Shown here one piece after another: positions 17,711 through 26,433 of a stretch of 64,000 nucleotides of DNA (position 1 is its first letter; the number at the start of each line of letters is the position of its first letter). Where the stretch lies: contig JAETNR010000001.1 of NCBI GenBank assembly GCA_021772055.1, forward strand, positions 93,205-157,204, read 5' to 3'. Origin of the DNA: Blautia sp. (lineage in GTDB: Bacteria; Bacillota; Clostridia; Lachnospirales; Lachnospiraceae). Under the pieces are notes generated by a model. The model saw only the letters and a list, made by a program, of their open reading frames with translations. It did not search any database and was not told where the DNA came from. Both the position numbers and the translations under genes were made by a program.

Positions 17711-18193
17711 ATGGTAACAGCTGTTTATCCCGGGAGCTTTGATCCGGCTACTTATGGTCATCTTGACGTTATCCGCAGAGCAAGTGTATCTTTTGACCAG
17801 GTAATTGTAGGAGTTTTGCATAATTCTGCAAAAAGTCCGTTGTTTTCTGTGGAAGAACGTGTTAATATATTGGAAAAGGCGACAAAAGATATCCCCAATG
17901 TGATCGTCAAACCCTTTGACGGTCTTTCCGTAAACTTTGCAAGAGAGAATCAGGCGAAGGTGATCATCCGGGGACTGCGCGCTGTTACGGATTTTGAATA
18001 TGAATTGCAGATGGCCCAGACAAATCGGGTTCTGGCGCCGGATATTGATACTGTATTCCTGACGACCAGTCTGGAATATGCATATTTAAGTTCCACAATT
18101 ATGAAAGAGGTTGCGATGTTTAACGGAGATCTCTCCAGATTCGCGCCGCCTGAGATTATTGACGCAGTGAAGTTAAAGATGTACCAAAAGTAG
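17711..18193 (+). CDS. coaD: Phosphopantetheine adenylyltransferase
   Basis: CoaD makes dephospho-CoA from ATP and 4'-phosphopantetheine. The 160 residues match the family length and show [16 protein letters not shown] (nucleotidyltransferase HxGH-type motif as TYGH), the [18 protein letters not shown] segment and the [10 protein letters not shown] motif. It lies 21 nt after rsmD in the same unit. Confidence 0.97.
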   Translation: MVTAVYPGSFDPATYGHLDVIRRASVSFDQVIVGVLHNSAKSPLFSVEERVNILEKATKDIPNVIVKPFDGLSVNFARENQAKVIIRGLRAVTDFEYELQMAQTNRVLAPDIDTVFLTTSLEYAYLSSTIMKEVAMFNGDLSRFAPPEIIDAVKLKMYQK

Positions 18194-18214
18194 AGAAAAT
18201 AAGGAGAGTATACT

Positions 18215-18841
18215 ATGAGCAGCAGAATTGAACAGATTATTGAAGAAATCGAAGAGTTTGTAGACAGTTGCAAATATCAGCCATTGTCTACCACCAAGAT
18301 TGTTGTTAATAAAGAAGAAATTGAAGAACTTCTTCGTGAGCTTCGCCTGAAGACACCTGATGAAATCAAACGTTACCAGAAGATCATCAGCAATAAGGAT
18401 GCCATTTTGGAAGATGCACAGGTAAAGGCGGATGCTTTGATCGCAGATGCACAGACCAAGGCACAGGAACTTGTAACCCAGCATGAGATCATGCAGAAGG
18501 CTTACGCACAGGCTAATGAGACCATTAATGCTGCCAACAGACAGGCACAGGAAATTCTGGACTCTGCCACACAGGATGCCAACAGCATTCGTTTAAGTGC
18601 CATTACTTATACAGATGATATGATGGCTAACATTGGGGCGATCCTGAATCAGACCCTTGAGGATGCAGGCGGGAAATACAAGGTATTTATTGAAGCTCTT
18701 CAGACATGCCTTGAGGTAGTGAATCATAATCGCCAGGAGCTTGCTCCCCAGACCGCACAGGCTGCAGCTATGTCCAACTCCTATCATGAGACTCCGGAAG
18801 AAGCCGAAGATACCATGTTAGACGATCTGGGAGAAAACTAA
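18215..18841 (+). CDS. Coiled-coil protein, ATP synthase B/DivIVA-like, function unknown
   Basis: This 208-residue soluble protein is dominated by a long helical, Ala/Gln/Glu-rich coiled coil (about residues 45-130, DAQVKADALIADAQTKAQEL), flanked by an N-terminal segment (IEEIEEFVDSCKYQPLSTTKIV) and a polar tail. Such proteins in Lachnospiraceae are loosely labelled ATPase or V-type H-subunit-like, but no nucleotide motif is present. It follows coaD with a good AAGGAGAG site. Its last 24 nt overlap the convergent ylbJ gene. A structural or division role is possible but unproven. Confidence 0.7.
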   Translation: MSSRIEQIIEEIEEFVDSCKYQPLSTTKIVVNKEEIEELLRELRLKTPDEIKRYQKIISNKDAILEDAQVKADALIADAQTKAQELVTQHEIMQKAYAQANETINAANRQAQEILDSATQDANSIRLSAITYTDDMMANIGAILNQTLEDAGGKYKVFIEALQTCLEVVNHNRQELAPQTAQAAAMSNSYHETPEEAEDTMLDDLGEN

Positions 18842-19750
18842 CACCAACAGGCCTGCAATTATTCCGTTCAGGCATTTCGCACCGATATACGGCAGGAATG
18901 ACAGGCGTTTGTCTGTGACGCTCCTTGTTTGTGCCAGAATGCAGAATCCGCCGAAGGCGGTCAGAGCCATGGAAATCAGATACTGCATTTCATAGGGCAG
19001 ATTGGACAGGGCAATCTGGTGAAGTCCAGTTGTAATTTCCAAAGTTCCCAGAAAGAGAACGCATAGGGCAGACGACCATTTCCAGTAGTGCCGGATGCAG
19101 GCGGACAACAGGGAGAACAGAAGAATATAGCCGCCAAGCCGGGTTATAGTTTCAAATCCGTTCATAATCGAGACATCTATGATGGTTCCGGGGGAACTTG
19201 CAGTAGATGTCTCTTTTTGCAGAGAAATACTTTCTGTTGCTGTACGGTTTTGGAATATCACAAAACGGAAAAACACCATGCATACAGCACTTGCGGCAAA
19301 CATCACAAGAAAAATTTCCCGAATGTCCGTTTTTTGTTCCAGGCAGACATGTGCCAGGTAGGTGGTGAGAAAAGCCGGACTTGCCTGATTGGTGAAGGTA
19401 AGCAGATACTCTGCTTCCCTGCGGTCGATTTTTCCGTGGGAAAACATGTCGGATGCCAGTTTCGCTCCCATGGGATACCCACATAGCATACCCAGGAAAA
19501 AAACGTAGGCTCCTGCAGGGGACAGCCCCAGAACTGTCTTCCATAACTTTGACAGCGGCGAAAGAAATTTTTCAATTCCGCCCGTGTGCAGCAATAAACC
19601 GGTTAAAATCAGAAACGGAAGCAGTGTGGGCAGCAGGATATTCAGCCACAGCTTCATTCCTTCTCTGGAAGCTTCCAGAGCTTCCTGGGGATAAAAAAGG
19701 AGAAACAGAAGAAGCAGGAGGATTCCTGCAATACTCAATTTGCGTTTCAT
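18818..19750 (-). CDS. ylbJ: Sporulation integral membrane protein YlbJ (nucleoside recognition/GATE domain)
   Basis: The 310-residue protein is highly hydrophobic, with about eight membrane segments, and carries the family features WLNILLPTLLPFLILTG, GMLCGYPMGAKLASDM and LLTFTNQASPAFLTTYL. In Bacillus YlbJ is a sigma-E protein needed for spore cortex formation. It stands beside coaD in both organisms but is convergent here. ATG 19750 is preferred to an upstream in-frame start because AGGGA lies just before it and the hydrophobic N-terminus follows directly. Confidence 0.88.
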   Translation of the reverse strand: MKRKLSIAGILLLLLFLLFYPQEALEASREGMKLWLNILLPTLLPFLILTGLLLHTGGIEKFLSPLSKLWKTVLGLSPAGAYVFFLGMLCGYPMGAKLASDMFSHGKIDRREAEYLLTFTNQASPAFLTTYLAHVCLEQKTDIREIFLVMFAASAVCMVFFRFVIFQNRTATESISLQKETSTASSPGTIIDVSIMNGFETITRLGGYILLFSLLSACIRHYWKWSSALCVLFLGTLEITTGLHQIALSNLPYEMQYLISMALTAFGGFCILAQTRSVTDKRLSFLPYIGAKCLNGIIAGLLVLVFSQIV

Positions 19751-19833
19751 AAGTATCCCTGTTTTTTTCTTTATTATATGGCAGGAAGAAATAGAATATG
19801 ATTGTGCCGCAGGACACATCATACAGAGATAGC

Positions 19834-19860
19834 AACTGTTTCAGAGGATAAGAAACAGTT
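19834..19860. repeat. Inverted repeat upstream of pepD
   Basis: AACTGTTTC and GAAACAGTT are perfect 9-bp arms around AGAGGATAA, 36 nt before the pepD start. It could be an operator or a leader hairpin. Confidence 0.5.
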
Positions 19861-19895
19861 ATGATATACAAATAAAAATCCGGAGGAAATGAATT

Positions 19896-21347
19896 ATGAG
19901 AGTTTTAGAAAATTATGAGCCACAAAAAGTACTTTACTATTTTGAGGAAATCTGCAGCATTCCCCATGGTTCCGGAAATACAAAACAGATCAGCGACTAT
20001 CTGGTATCTTTTGCAAAAGATCACGGGCTTCGCCATGTAAAGGATGAACTGAACAATGTTGTCATCTTTAAGCCTGCATCACCGGGGTATGAAAATGTTC
20101 CTGCCGTCATTATTCAGGGACATATGGATATGGTATGTGAAAAGCGCCCGGACGTAGATCATGATTTCGCGAAAGACGGATTAACGCTTTCCGTAGAAAA
20201 CGGCTTTATCTCCGCAAACGGTACGACCCTTGGAGGAGATGACGGAATTGCGGTTGCTTATGGGCTGGCCCTTCTGGACAGTGAGGAGATCGCCCATCCT
20301 GCATTGGAAGTTCTGATCACAGTAGATGAGGAAATCGGACTTTTAGGGGCTATTGGTTTTGACTGCAGCATTTTAAAGGGGAAACGTCTGATCAACCTGG
20401 ATTCTGAGGAGGAAGGAAGTCTCTTGATCAGCTGTGCAGGCGGAATGGCCGGAAAAAGCGCTATTCCTGTGCGCAGAGTGGAAGCAGAGGGAGAAAAGCT
20501 CCACGTAAAGATCTGCGGCCTGACAGGCGGCCATTCAGGTGCGGAAATTGACAAAAACAGAGCGAATGCCAATGTTTTAATGGGCAGATTCTTATATGAA
20601 CTGAAAAAGCAGGCAGATTATGAAATCCTTTCTCTGGAAGGAGGAAAAAGGGACAATGTAATCACCAGAGAATGCGATGCGGAAATTCTGACTGCCGTCG
20701 GAGAGGTTTCCGCGGTGAAAGAATATGCATTCCTGTGGGAAGAAAAAATTCGGGAAGAATACACAGGAAGTGACGAGAATATTACCCTTAAGATCACAGA
20801 GGAAGGAACTGTAAATGCAAATGTGCTTCATCCTACAAGCCGTGAAAAAGTACTTTTTTATCTGATGCAGGTTCCTTTTGGAGTTCAGAAAATGAGCGGC
20901 TCCATTGAAGGACTTGTGGAAACCTCTACCAATCTTGGTGTTTTAAAACTTACGGAAGAAGAGCTTCTTACAAGCTCAGGAATCAGAAGCTCTGTGGAAG
21001 CAGCGAAAAATGCAGTTTCCAATAAGATTGAATATCTTACGGAATTCCTTGGCGGTGAGTATAAGATCGAGGGTGCTTATCCTGCATGGGAATACCGCAA
21101 AGATTCTCCTCTTCGGGATAAGATGGTGGAAGTATATAAGGAGATGTACGGTTTGGCTCCCCATGTAGTTGCGATTCATGCCGGCCTGGAATGCGGGCTT
21201 TTCTACGAAAAGATCAAAGGGCTGGATTGCGTATCTCTCGGGCCAAATATGAAGGATATCCATACTTCAGAGGAAATGCTGGATATTGCTTCTGTGAAGC
21301 GTGTCTGGGAATATCTGATTAAAACATTGGAAGCTTTAAAAGACTGA
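19896..21347 (+). CDS. pepD: Aminoacyl-histidine dipeptidase (peptidase D, M20 family)
   Basis: The enzyme hydrolyses Xaa-His and other dipeptides in the cytoplasm with two zinc ions. The 483 residues show the start VLYYFEEICSIPHGSGNTKQ, the metal ligands in IIQGHMDMVCEK, GTTLGGDDGIAVAYGLAL and TVDEEIGLLGA, the dimerisation-domain segment GLTGGHSGAEIDKNRANA and the C-terminal ligand region AIHAGLECGLF. Length fits the family (about 485). GGAGG precedes the ATG and a terminator follows, so it is monocistronic. Confidence 0.96.
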   Translation: MRVLENYEPQKVLYYFEEICSIPHGSGNTKQISDYLVSFAKDHGLRHVKDELNNVVIFKPASPGYENVPAVIIQGHMDMVCEKRPDVDHDFAKDGLTLSVENGFISANGTTLGGDDGIAVAYGLALLDSEEIAHPALEVLITVDEEIGLLGAIGFDCSILKGKRLINLDSEEEGSLLISCAGGMAGKSAIPVRRVEAEGEKLHVKICGLTGGHSGAEIDKNRANANVLMGRFLYELKKQADYEILSLEGGKRDNVITRECDAEILTAVGEVSAVKEYAFLWEEKIREEYTGSDENITLKITEEGTVNANVLHPTSREKVLFYLMQVPFGVQKMSGSIEGLVETSTNLGVLKLTEEELLTSSGIRSSVEAAKNAVSNKIEYLTEFLGGEYKIEGAYPAWEYRKDSPLRDKMVEVYKEMYGLAPHVVAIHAGLECGLFYEKIKGLDCVSLGPNMKDIHTSEEMLDIASVKRVWEYLIKTLEALKD

Positions 21348-21364
21348 GATGACATACAGTACCT

Positions 21365-21393
21365 TACCCCGGCATTTGCCGGGGTATTTCTTT
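21365..21393 (+). terminator. Terminator of pepD
   Basis: TACCCCGGC/GCCGGGGTA perfect stem with loop ATTT, then TTTCTTT. Confidence 0.85.
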
Positions 21394-21490
21394 GACCGAT
21401 CATGCCTGAAATAGAGTCCGCAGGATTTTATTTTCTTTGTTCTAAATAGCAGAACATCTTCATATACTGTTTTGGTACGGGAGGTGGAGG

Positions 21491-22303
21491 ATGAAGGCCA
21501 GATGGAGCTATGGGATTCCTGTGTGGATCTTTCTTTTGATCCTGGTTGTCTTCCTGACAACGGTACTTAAGGAGCGAAGCAGCGTTTCCAATCTTAAAAT
21601 GGATACCTGTGAAAGCGATGCTTTCCGCAGGCAGGAGCTGCCGCCGCAGGTTTATAAAGAACTTCAGAAGCAGGCAGATAAGAGCGGGAATCTGGGGACT
21701 TTCCTCACAGCCACCATGCTTCACGGAAATTTTCAGCCGGAAAAGATCTTTCCGGATGCAATGCCGTATCTGCGCTACAAAAAGCGGGAATTTTTCCTGC
21801 TTCGGAGCTGCTATGAAGCCATCTGGGCGGATCTTCGGTATTTTCCGGTGCCATCTGATGAGATCACCTTTGAGAATACATGGCTTTCTCCCAGAGAATA
21901 CGGAGGAAAGCGTTTTCATGAAGGATGCGATCTCTTCGGGCAGGTAACGGTTTCCGGCTATTACCCGATTGTAAGCATGACCGACGGAACTGTGGAGCAG
22001 ATTGGCTGGCTGCCCCTTGGAGGATACCGCATCGGAATCCGTTCGGAGCATGGAGGGTATTTTTACTATGCACATTTATCCGGCTATGAGAGGGAATTCC
22101 GGATAGGAGATGCCGTTTTGGCAGGAGATATTCTGGGATATATGGGGAACACTGGATACGGTAGTGAGGGAACTGTGGGGCAATTTCCTGTACATCTTCA
22201 TCTGGGAATTTATATTTCCACACCGTCCAAGAAGGAGATGAGCGTAAATCCTTATTGGATTTTACAATCTATCCATAAAAATATTATAAACTATTCATAT
22301 TAA
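21491..22303 (+). CDS. M23 family metallopeptidase, membrane-anchored
   Basis: An N-terminal hydrophobic segment (about residues 8-25, IPVWIFLLILVVFLTTVL) suggests a membrane anchor or uncleaved signal. The C-terminal domain has the LytM/M23 zinc ligands: HEGCD (His and Asp), YYAHLSGY and VHLHLGIY (HxH). M23 enzymes cut peptidoglycan cross-links outside the cell. The central region (residues 40-130) is not recognised. The 270-residue frame begins after AGGTGGAGG. A role in wall remodelling or sporulation is inferred. Confidence 0.85.
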   Translation: MKARWSYGIPVWIFLLILVVFLTTVLKERSSVSNLKMDTCESDAFRRQELPPQVYKELQKQADKSGNLGTFLTATMLHGNFQPEKIFPDAMPYLRYKKREFFLLRSCYEAIWADLRYFPVPSDEITFENTWLSPREYGGKRFHEGCDLFGQVTVSGYYPIVSMTDGTVEQIGWLPLGGYRIGIRSEHGGYFYYAHLSGYEREFRIGDAVLAGDILGYMGNTGYGSEGTVGQFPVHLHLGIYISTPSKKEMSVNPYWILQSIHKNIINYSY

Positions 22304-22309
22304 TGACAA

Positions 22310-22333
22310 TTTTCCTGTTTTTTATGTTATAAT
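22310..22333 (+). promoter_or_regulatory. Promoter of the alarmone synthetase gene, TTTTC-13-TATAAT type
   Basis: TTTTC at 22310-22314, 13 nt, then TATAAT at 22328-22333. The -35 position (GACAAT) is poor. Confidence 0.55.
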
Positions 22334-22367
22334 ATGAACCGTATGGAAATGCAAGGAGCGATTTAAA

Positions 22368-23168
22368 ATGGAAATACAGTTATGGAGAAGCATGTTAAGC
22401 CCATATGAACTGGCGGTCAGGGAATTGATCGTGAAGTTTGAGCATATTATTACAGAGCATAAGTTGAATGATCTCTATTCCCCTATCGAACAGGTGAGCG
22501 GACGTGTCAAAAGCGTTTCCAGCATCTTAGAGAAGCTGCAGCGCAAGCAGATTCCCCTGGAACACATGGAGGAAGAAATTGAAGATATTGCAGGAGTGCG
22601 GATCATCTGCCAGTTTGAAGAGGATATTGATACGGTAGCCTCTCTCATCCGCAGCAGATCGGATATGGAGATCAAAAGCGAGAAGAATTATCTGAAGCAT
22701 ATTAAGCAGAGCGGATACAGAAGCTACCACCTGATTATCTATTATACAGTAGATACCATCCATGGCCCTAAGAGGCTGCAGGCGGAGATTCAGATCCGCA
22801 CAATGGCGATGAACTTCTGGGCAACCATTGAGCATTCCCTTCAATATAAATATAAAGGCGATATGCCTCTTCATGTGGCAGAAAGGCTCAGCAAGGCTGC
22901 TGATGCCATTATTTCCCTGGACCAGGAAATGGCTTCTGTCCGGAATGAAATCATGGATGCACAGAATTCTTCCCAGATGCAGTCGAATCTTGTGCGGGAT
23001 ATTTTATTAAACATTGAGAATCTTTATAAGCTTTCCAATAAAAGGGAAGTAATGAAAATACAGGATGAATTCCTGCTGGTATTTAAAACCAAAGACTTAA
23101 AGCAGCTTGAGCGTTTTCACAGGCAGCTTGATATTATTGCAGAGGGCTACCGTGCACAGTCTGTATAA
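22368..23168 (+). CDS. Small alarmone synthetase, RelQ/YjbM-type GTP pyrophosphokinase
   Basis: This 266-residue single-domain RelA/SpoT synthetase makes (p)ppGpp from ATP and GTP or GDP. Visible motifs are VSGRVKSVSSILEKL, the DIAGVRIICQFEEDI segment, NYLKHIKQSGYRSYHLII (G-loop) and the EIQIRTMAMNFWATIEHSLQ motif near residue 145. It has no HD hydrolase domain or regulatory TGS/ACT domain, and the C-terminal helices fit RelQ. It has its own promoter and an AAGGAG site. The next gene follows within 40 nt. Confidence 0.93.
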   Translation: MEIQLWRSMLSPYELAVRELIVKFEHIITEHKLNDLYSPIEQVSGRVKSVSSILEKLQRKQIPLEHMEEEIEDIAGVRIICQFEEDIDTVASLIRSRSDMEIKSEKNYLKHIKQSGYRSYHLIIYYTVDTIHGPKRLQAEIQIRTMAMNFWATIEHSLQYKYKGDMPLHVAERLSKAADAIISLDQEMASVRNEIMDAQNSSQMQSNLVRDILLNIENLYKLSNKREVMKIQDEFLLVFKTKDLKQLERFHRQLDIIAEGYRAQSV

Positions 23169-23207
23169 GTAGGCCCGGTGCCGGAAGCATTTATAGTGAG
23201 GGCAGAT

Positions 23208-23870
23208 ATGCTGAAAGAAAAGAAAGCGATTTTATTTGATCTGGACGGCACACTGGTGGATTCCATGTGGGTCTGGAAGGATATTGACATTGAATTTCTG
23301 GGAAATCTGGGATATACTGTTCCGGAAGACCTTCAGAATATCATTGAAGGAATGAGTTTTACGGAAGTGGCTGTCTATTTTAAGGAGCGTTTTCACATTC
23401 CGGATTCCGTTGAGAAAATTAAAGAAACATGGCAGGAGATGGCTATGGATCAATATAGCCGAAAGGTTCCTTTAAAACCCGGGCTTACTAGGTTTCTTCC
23501 CTTTGCAAAGAAACTTGGAATGCGCATGGCTGTTGCCTCCAGCAATGACAGGAAGCTGATCGAGGCTGCACTTACAGGGCATGGCATCCGGGAATATTTT
23601 GACTGCATCATTACCTCCTGTGAGGTCAAAAAAAGCAAGCCCTTCCCCGATGTATATCTGGAGGCTGCCAGGCGCCTTGGAATCAATCCTTCGGACTGCC
23701 TGGTGTTTGAAGACATTGTGCCCGGAATCCTCTCAGGCAAGGCAGCCGGCATGACTGTCTGTGCCGTTGAGGATGCATACAGCCGTCCACAGGAAAAAGA
23801 AAAGCGAGAAACTGCGGATTACTACATTCAATCTTATGAAGAAGTAATCGCAGGTACATATGAGGAATGA
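23208..23870 (+). CDS. HAD family hydrolase (beta-phosphoglucomutase/phosphatase type)
   Basis: The 220-residue protein shows HAD motif I DLDGTLVDS (about residues 10-18), motif II ASSN, the motif III lysine in KKSKPFPDVYLEAA and motif IV FEDIVPGI. The helical cap after motif I places it with beta-phosphoglucomutase-like phosphatases (subclass I). The start is taken as ATG 23208 with GAGGG 7 nt upstream; a GTG at 23178 in frame is possible. The substrate is not predictable. Confidence 0.9.
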   Translation: MLKEKKAILFDLDGTLVDSMWVWKDIDIEFLGNLGYTVPEDLQNIIEGMSFTEVAVYFKERFHIPDSVEKIKETWQEMAMDQYSRKVPLKPGLTRFLPFAKKLGMRMAVASSNDRKLIEAALTGHGIREYFDCIITSCEVKKSKPFPDVYLEAARRLGINPSDCLVFEDIVPGILSGKAAGMTVCAVEDAYSRPQEKEKRETADYYIQSYEEVIAGTYEE

Positions 23871-23873
23871 CCG

Positions 23874-25754
23874 ATGCAGGAATTTTTACCAGTAACCAGA
23901 GAAGAAATGAACGAAAGAGGATGGGATCAGGTGGACTTTGTCTATGTGACAGGGGACGCCTATGTTGACCATTCTTCTTTTGGTGCTGCCATTATCAGCC
24001 GCCTTTTGGAGAGCCGGGGGTACCGTGTGGGAATCATTCCACAGCCGGACTGGCGGAAAAAAGAGAGTATCCAGGTGTTTGGTGAACCGCGCCTGGGTTT
24101 TCTTGTTACTGCGGGAAATATGGATTCCATGGTAAATCATTATACGGTTTCCGGCAAACACAGACAAAAGGACTCTTATTCTCCAGGCGGCAAAATGGGG
24201 CTTCGGCCGGATATGCCGGTGATCGTTTACAGCAATCTGATCCGCCAGACCTATAAGCATACCCCTGTCATTCTGGGGGGAATTGAAGCCAGCCTGCGAA
24301 GACTGGCACATTATGATTACTGGCAGAATAAGATCAAAAGAAGCGTTCTTCTGGATTCCGGGGCGGATCTGATTTCCTACGGAATGGGAGAGCATTCGAT
24401 TGTGGAAATCGCAGATTCCCTGAACAGCGGGATTCCGGTGCAGGAATTGACCTATATTCCGGGGACTGTTTATAAATGTAAGGATTTATCCAGAGCCGCT
24501 GATGCACTGGTGCTTCCTTCCTATGAAGAGCTTTTGGAAAACCGGAAAGCTTATGGGAAAAGCTTTGCCATTCAGTATCAAAATACAGACCCTTTTACAG
24601 CAAAGCCTTTGGCGGAATCTTATGGGACCAGAGGGTATCTCGTCCAGAATCCGCCTGCCTATCCCCTTACCCGGCAGGAAATGGATGATGTTTATGATCT
24701 GCCCTATACAGGCAGATACCATCCCATGTACGAAAAGGATGGGGGAATCCCTGCGCTTGATGAGGTGAAATTCAGCATTACCAGCAACAGGGGATGCTTT
24801 GGAGGATGCAGTTTCTGTGCACTGACTTTTCATCAGGGAAGGATTCTTCAGACCAGAAGCCATGAGTCCATTTTAAGGGAAGCCGAAAAAATGACAGAGG
24901 ATCCGGATTTTAAAGGTTATATCCATGATGTGGGAGGACCTACGGCAGATTTCCGCCATCCCTCCTGTGAGAAGCAGCTTACAAAAGGTGTGTGTGGGAA
25001 CAGGCAGTGTCTTTTTCCAACGCCCTGTAAGAACCTTAAGGCAGATCATTCCGATTATGTGGCGCTTCTTCTGAAACTGCGGAAAATCCCCAAAGTCAAA
25101 AAAGTATTTATCCGCTCAGGCGTGCGTTTTGACTATGTCATGGCTGATCCTGATCCCACATTTCTTCGGGAACTGGTGGAGCACCATGTAAGCGGACAGC
25201 TTCGGGTGGCTCCGGAGCATGTTTCCAATGAAGTGCTGAAATATATGGGAAAACCTTCCCATGAAGTTTACCGAAGTTTTTTGAAAGCATATGAAAAAGC
25301 AAACAAAGCGACAGGAAAAGAGCAGTATGCCATCCCTTATTTCATGTCCTCCCATCCGGGATGTACCATGAAGGAGGCGGTAAAGCTTGCGGAATATGTG
25401 CGGGATCTGGGCTTTACGCCGGAACAGGTGCAGGATTTTTATCCCACACCTTCCACACTTTCCACCTGTATGTATTATACCGGGTTTCATCCTCTTACAG
25501 GGGAGAAGGTTTACGTACCCAGGGATCCTCATGAAAAAGCGATCCAGAGAGCTCTGATGCAGTACAAAAATCCTGCAAACAGAGAACTGGTGCGGGAAGG
25601 GCTTCGCCTTGCAAAAAGAACAGATCTCATAGGCTATGGAAAAGAGTGCCTGATACGGCCGGAAAGAACAAAACCGGAACAGCCTCCGAAAGAGCAGAGG
25701 AACGTTCCTAAAAAGAAAGCCATTCGCAATATTCATAAAAAGAAAAAGAAATGA
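23874..25754 (+). CDS. YgiQ family radical SAM protein
   Basis: The 626-residue protein has an N-terminal cobalamin-binding-like region (start FLPVTREEMNERGWDQVDFVYV) with VILGGIEASLRRLAHYDYW, then the radical-SAM cluster motif CFGGCSFCAL (CxxxCxxC) near residue 313, and the C-terminal DFYPTPSTLSTCMYYTG segment that marks YgiQ. Its tail is basic (KKKAIRNIHKKKKK). The reaction is unknown. The start lies 3 nt after the HAD stop, so the genes are probably coupled. Confidence 0.93.
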   Translation: MQEFLPVTREEMNERGWDQVDFVYVTGDAYVDHSSFGAAIISRLLESRGYRVGIIPQPDWRKKESIQVFGEPRLGFLVTAGNMDSMVNHYTVSGKHRQKDSYSPGGKMGLRPDMPVIVYSNLIRQTYKHTPVILGGIEASLRRLAHYDYWQNKIKRSVLLDSGADLISYGMGEHSIVEIADSLNSGIPVQELTYIPGTVYKCKDLSRAADALVLPSYEELLENRKAYGKSFAIQYQNTDPFTAKPLAESYGTRGYLVQNPPAYPLTRQEMDDVYDLPYTGRYHPMYEKDGGIPALDEVKFSITSNRGCFGGCSFCALTFHQGRILQTRSHESILREAEKMTEDPDFKGYIHDVGGPTADFRHPSCEKQLTKGVCGNRQCLFPTPCKNLKADHSDYVALLLKLRKIPKVKKVFIRSGVRFDYVMADPDPTFLRELVEHHVSGQLRVAPEHVSNEVLKYMGKPSHEVYRSFLKAYEKANKATGKEQYAIPYFMSSHPGCTMKEAVKLAEYVRDLGFTPEQVQDFYPTPSTLSTCMYYTGFHPLTGEKVYVPRDPHEKAIQRALMQYKNPANRELVREGLRLAKRTDLIGYGKECLIRPERTKPEQPPKEQRNVPKKKAIRNIHKKKKK

Positions 25755-25780
25755 CCGATAGAATAAACAGGGAGAATACG

Positions 25781-26404
25781 ATGAGCAGAACCAAAAGGAA
25801 AAGCAGGACCGGAAAAGGAGAATTTGGATATTTTACTGCAGAAAAAAAACACAGAGGAGCGGTTACGGCGCTGCTGTTCGCCCTTCCCCTTGGAATCTTT
25901 TTTGCAGCATGGTTTTCTCTGAAAACCCGTATGACGATCTGGACTGTGGGATGTGTGGTGGGATGTCTGCCTGCCTGCCGTTCCATGGTAAATCTCATCA
26001 TGCTTCTGATGAGGAAGCCGATGGATGAAAAACTTTACCGTGAGATCGAGGGTCATGCGGGAGATCTTGTCATGTCCTATGAGATGTACATGACATTTTA
26101 TGAAAAAAGCGCATATATTGATGCCTTTGCCATCTGCGGCAATGAAGTCGTGGGATTTAGCAGTGATCCGAAGATAGATACGGATTTCATGGCAGCGGAA
26201 GCTCAAAAAATTATCCGAAAAAACGGATATAAAGTGAATGTAAAGATCCTAAAGGATCTTCGCCCCTATCTGGAACGCCTGGATTCTATGAATGAGCACA
26301 GAGAATCTCTGGAAGAAGGAATTAAATTTAAGCCTGACGAAAAATATCCGGAGCTTTCCAGAAATGAAATGATCAAACATACCATCCTGGCAATCTGTTT
26401 ATAA
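25781..26404 (+). CDS. Hypothetical membrane protein, 207 aa
   Basis: I do not recognise this protein. A basic N-terminus (MSRTKRKSRTGKGEFGYF) is followed by two hydrophobic segments (about residues 28-46 and 51-80, interrupted by CVVGCLPACRSM) and a soluble C-terminal domain of about 120 residues (start YREIEGHAGDLVMSYEMYM). ATG 25781 has GGGAGA 7 nt upstream; ATG 25751, overlapping the ygiQ stop, is an alternative that adds ten residues. It precedes the RluA gene by 29 nt, so it may be cotranscribed with it. Confidence 0.7.
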   Translation: MSRTKRKSRTGKGEFGYFTAEKKHRGAVTALLFALPLGIFFAAWFSLKTRMTIWTVGCVVGCLPACRSMVNLIMLLMRKPMDEKLYREIEGHAGDLVMSYEMYMTFYEKSAYIDAFAICGNEVVGFSSDPKIDTDFMAAEAQKIIRKNGYKVNVKILKDLRPYLERLDSMNEHRESLEEGIKFKPDEKYPELSRNEMIKHTILAICL

Positions 26405-26433
26405 GACGGAAGAAGGAGGAAGTTCAGTAAAAT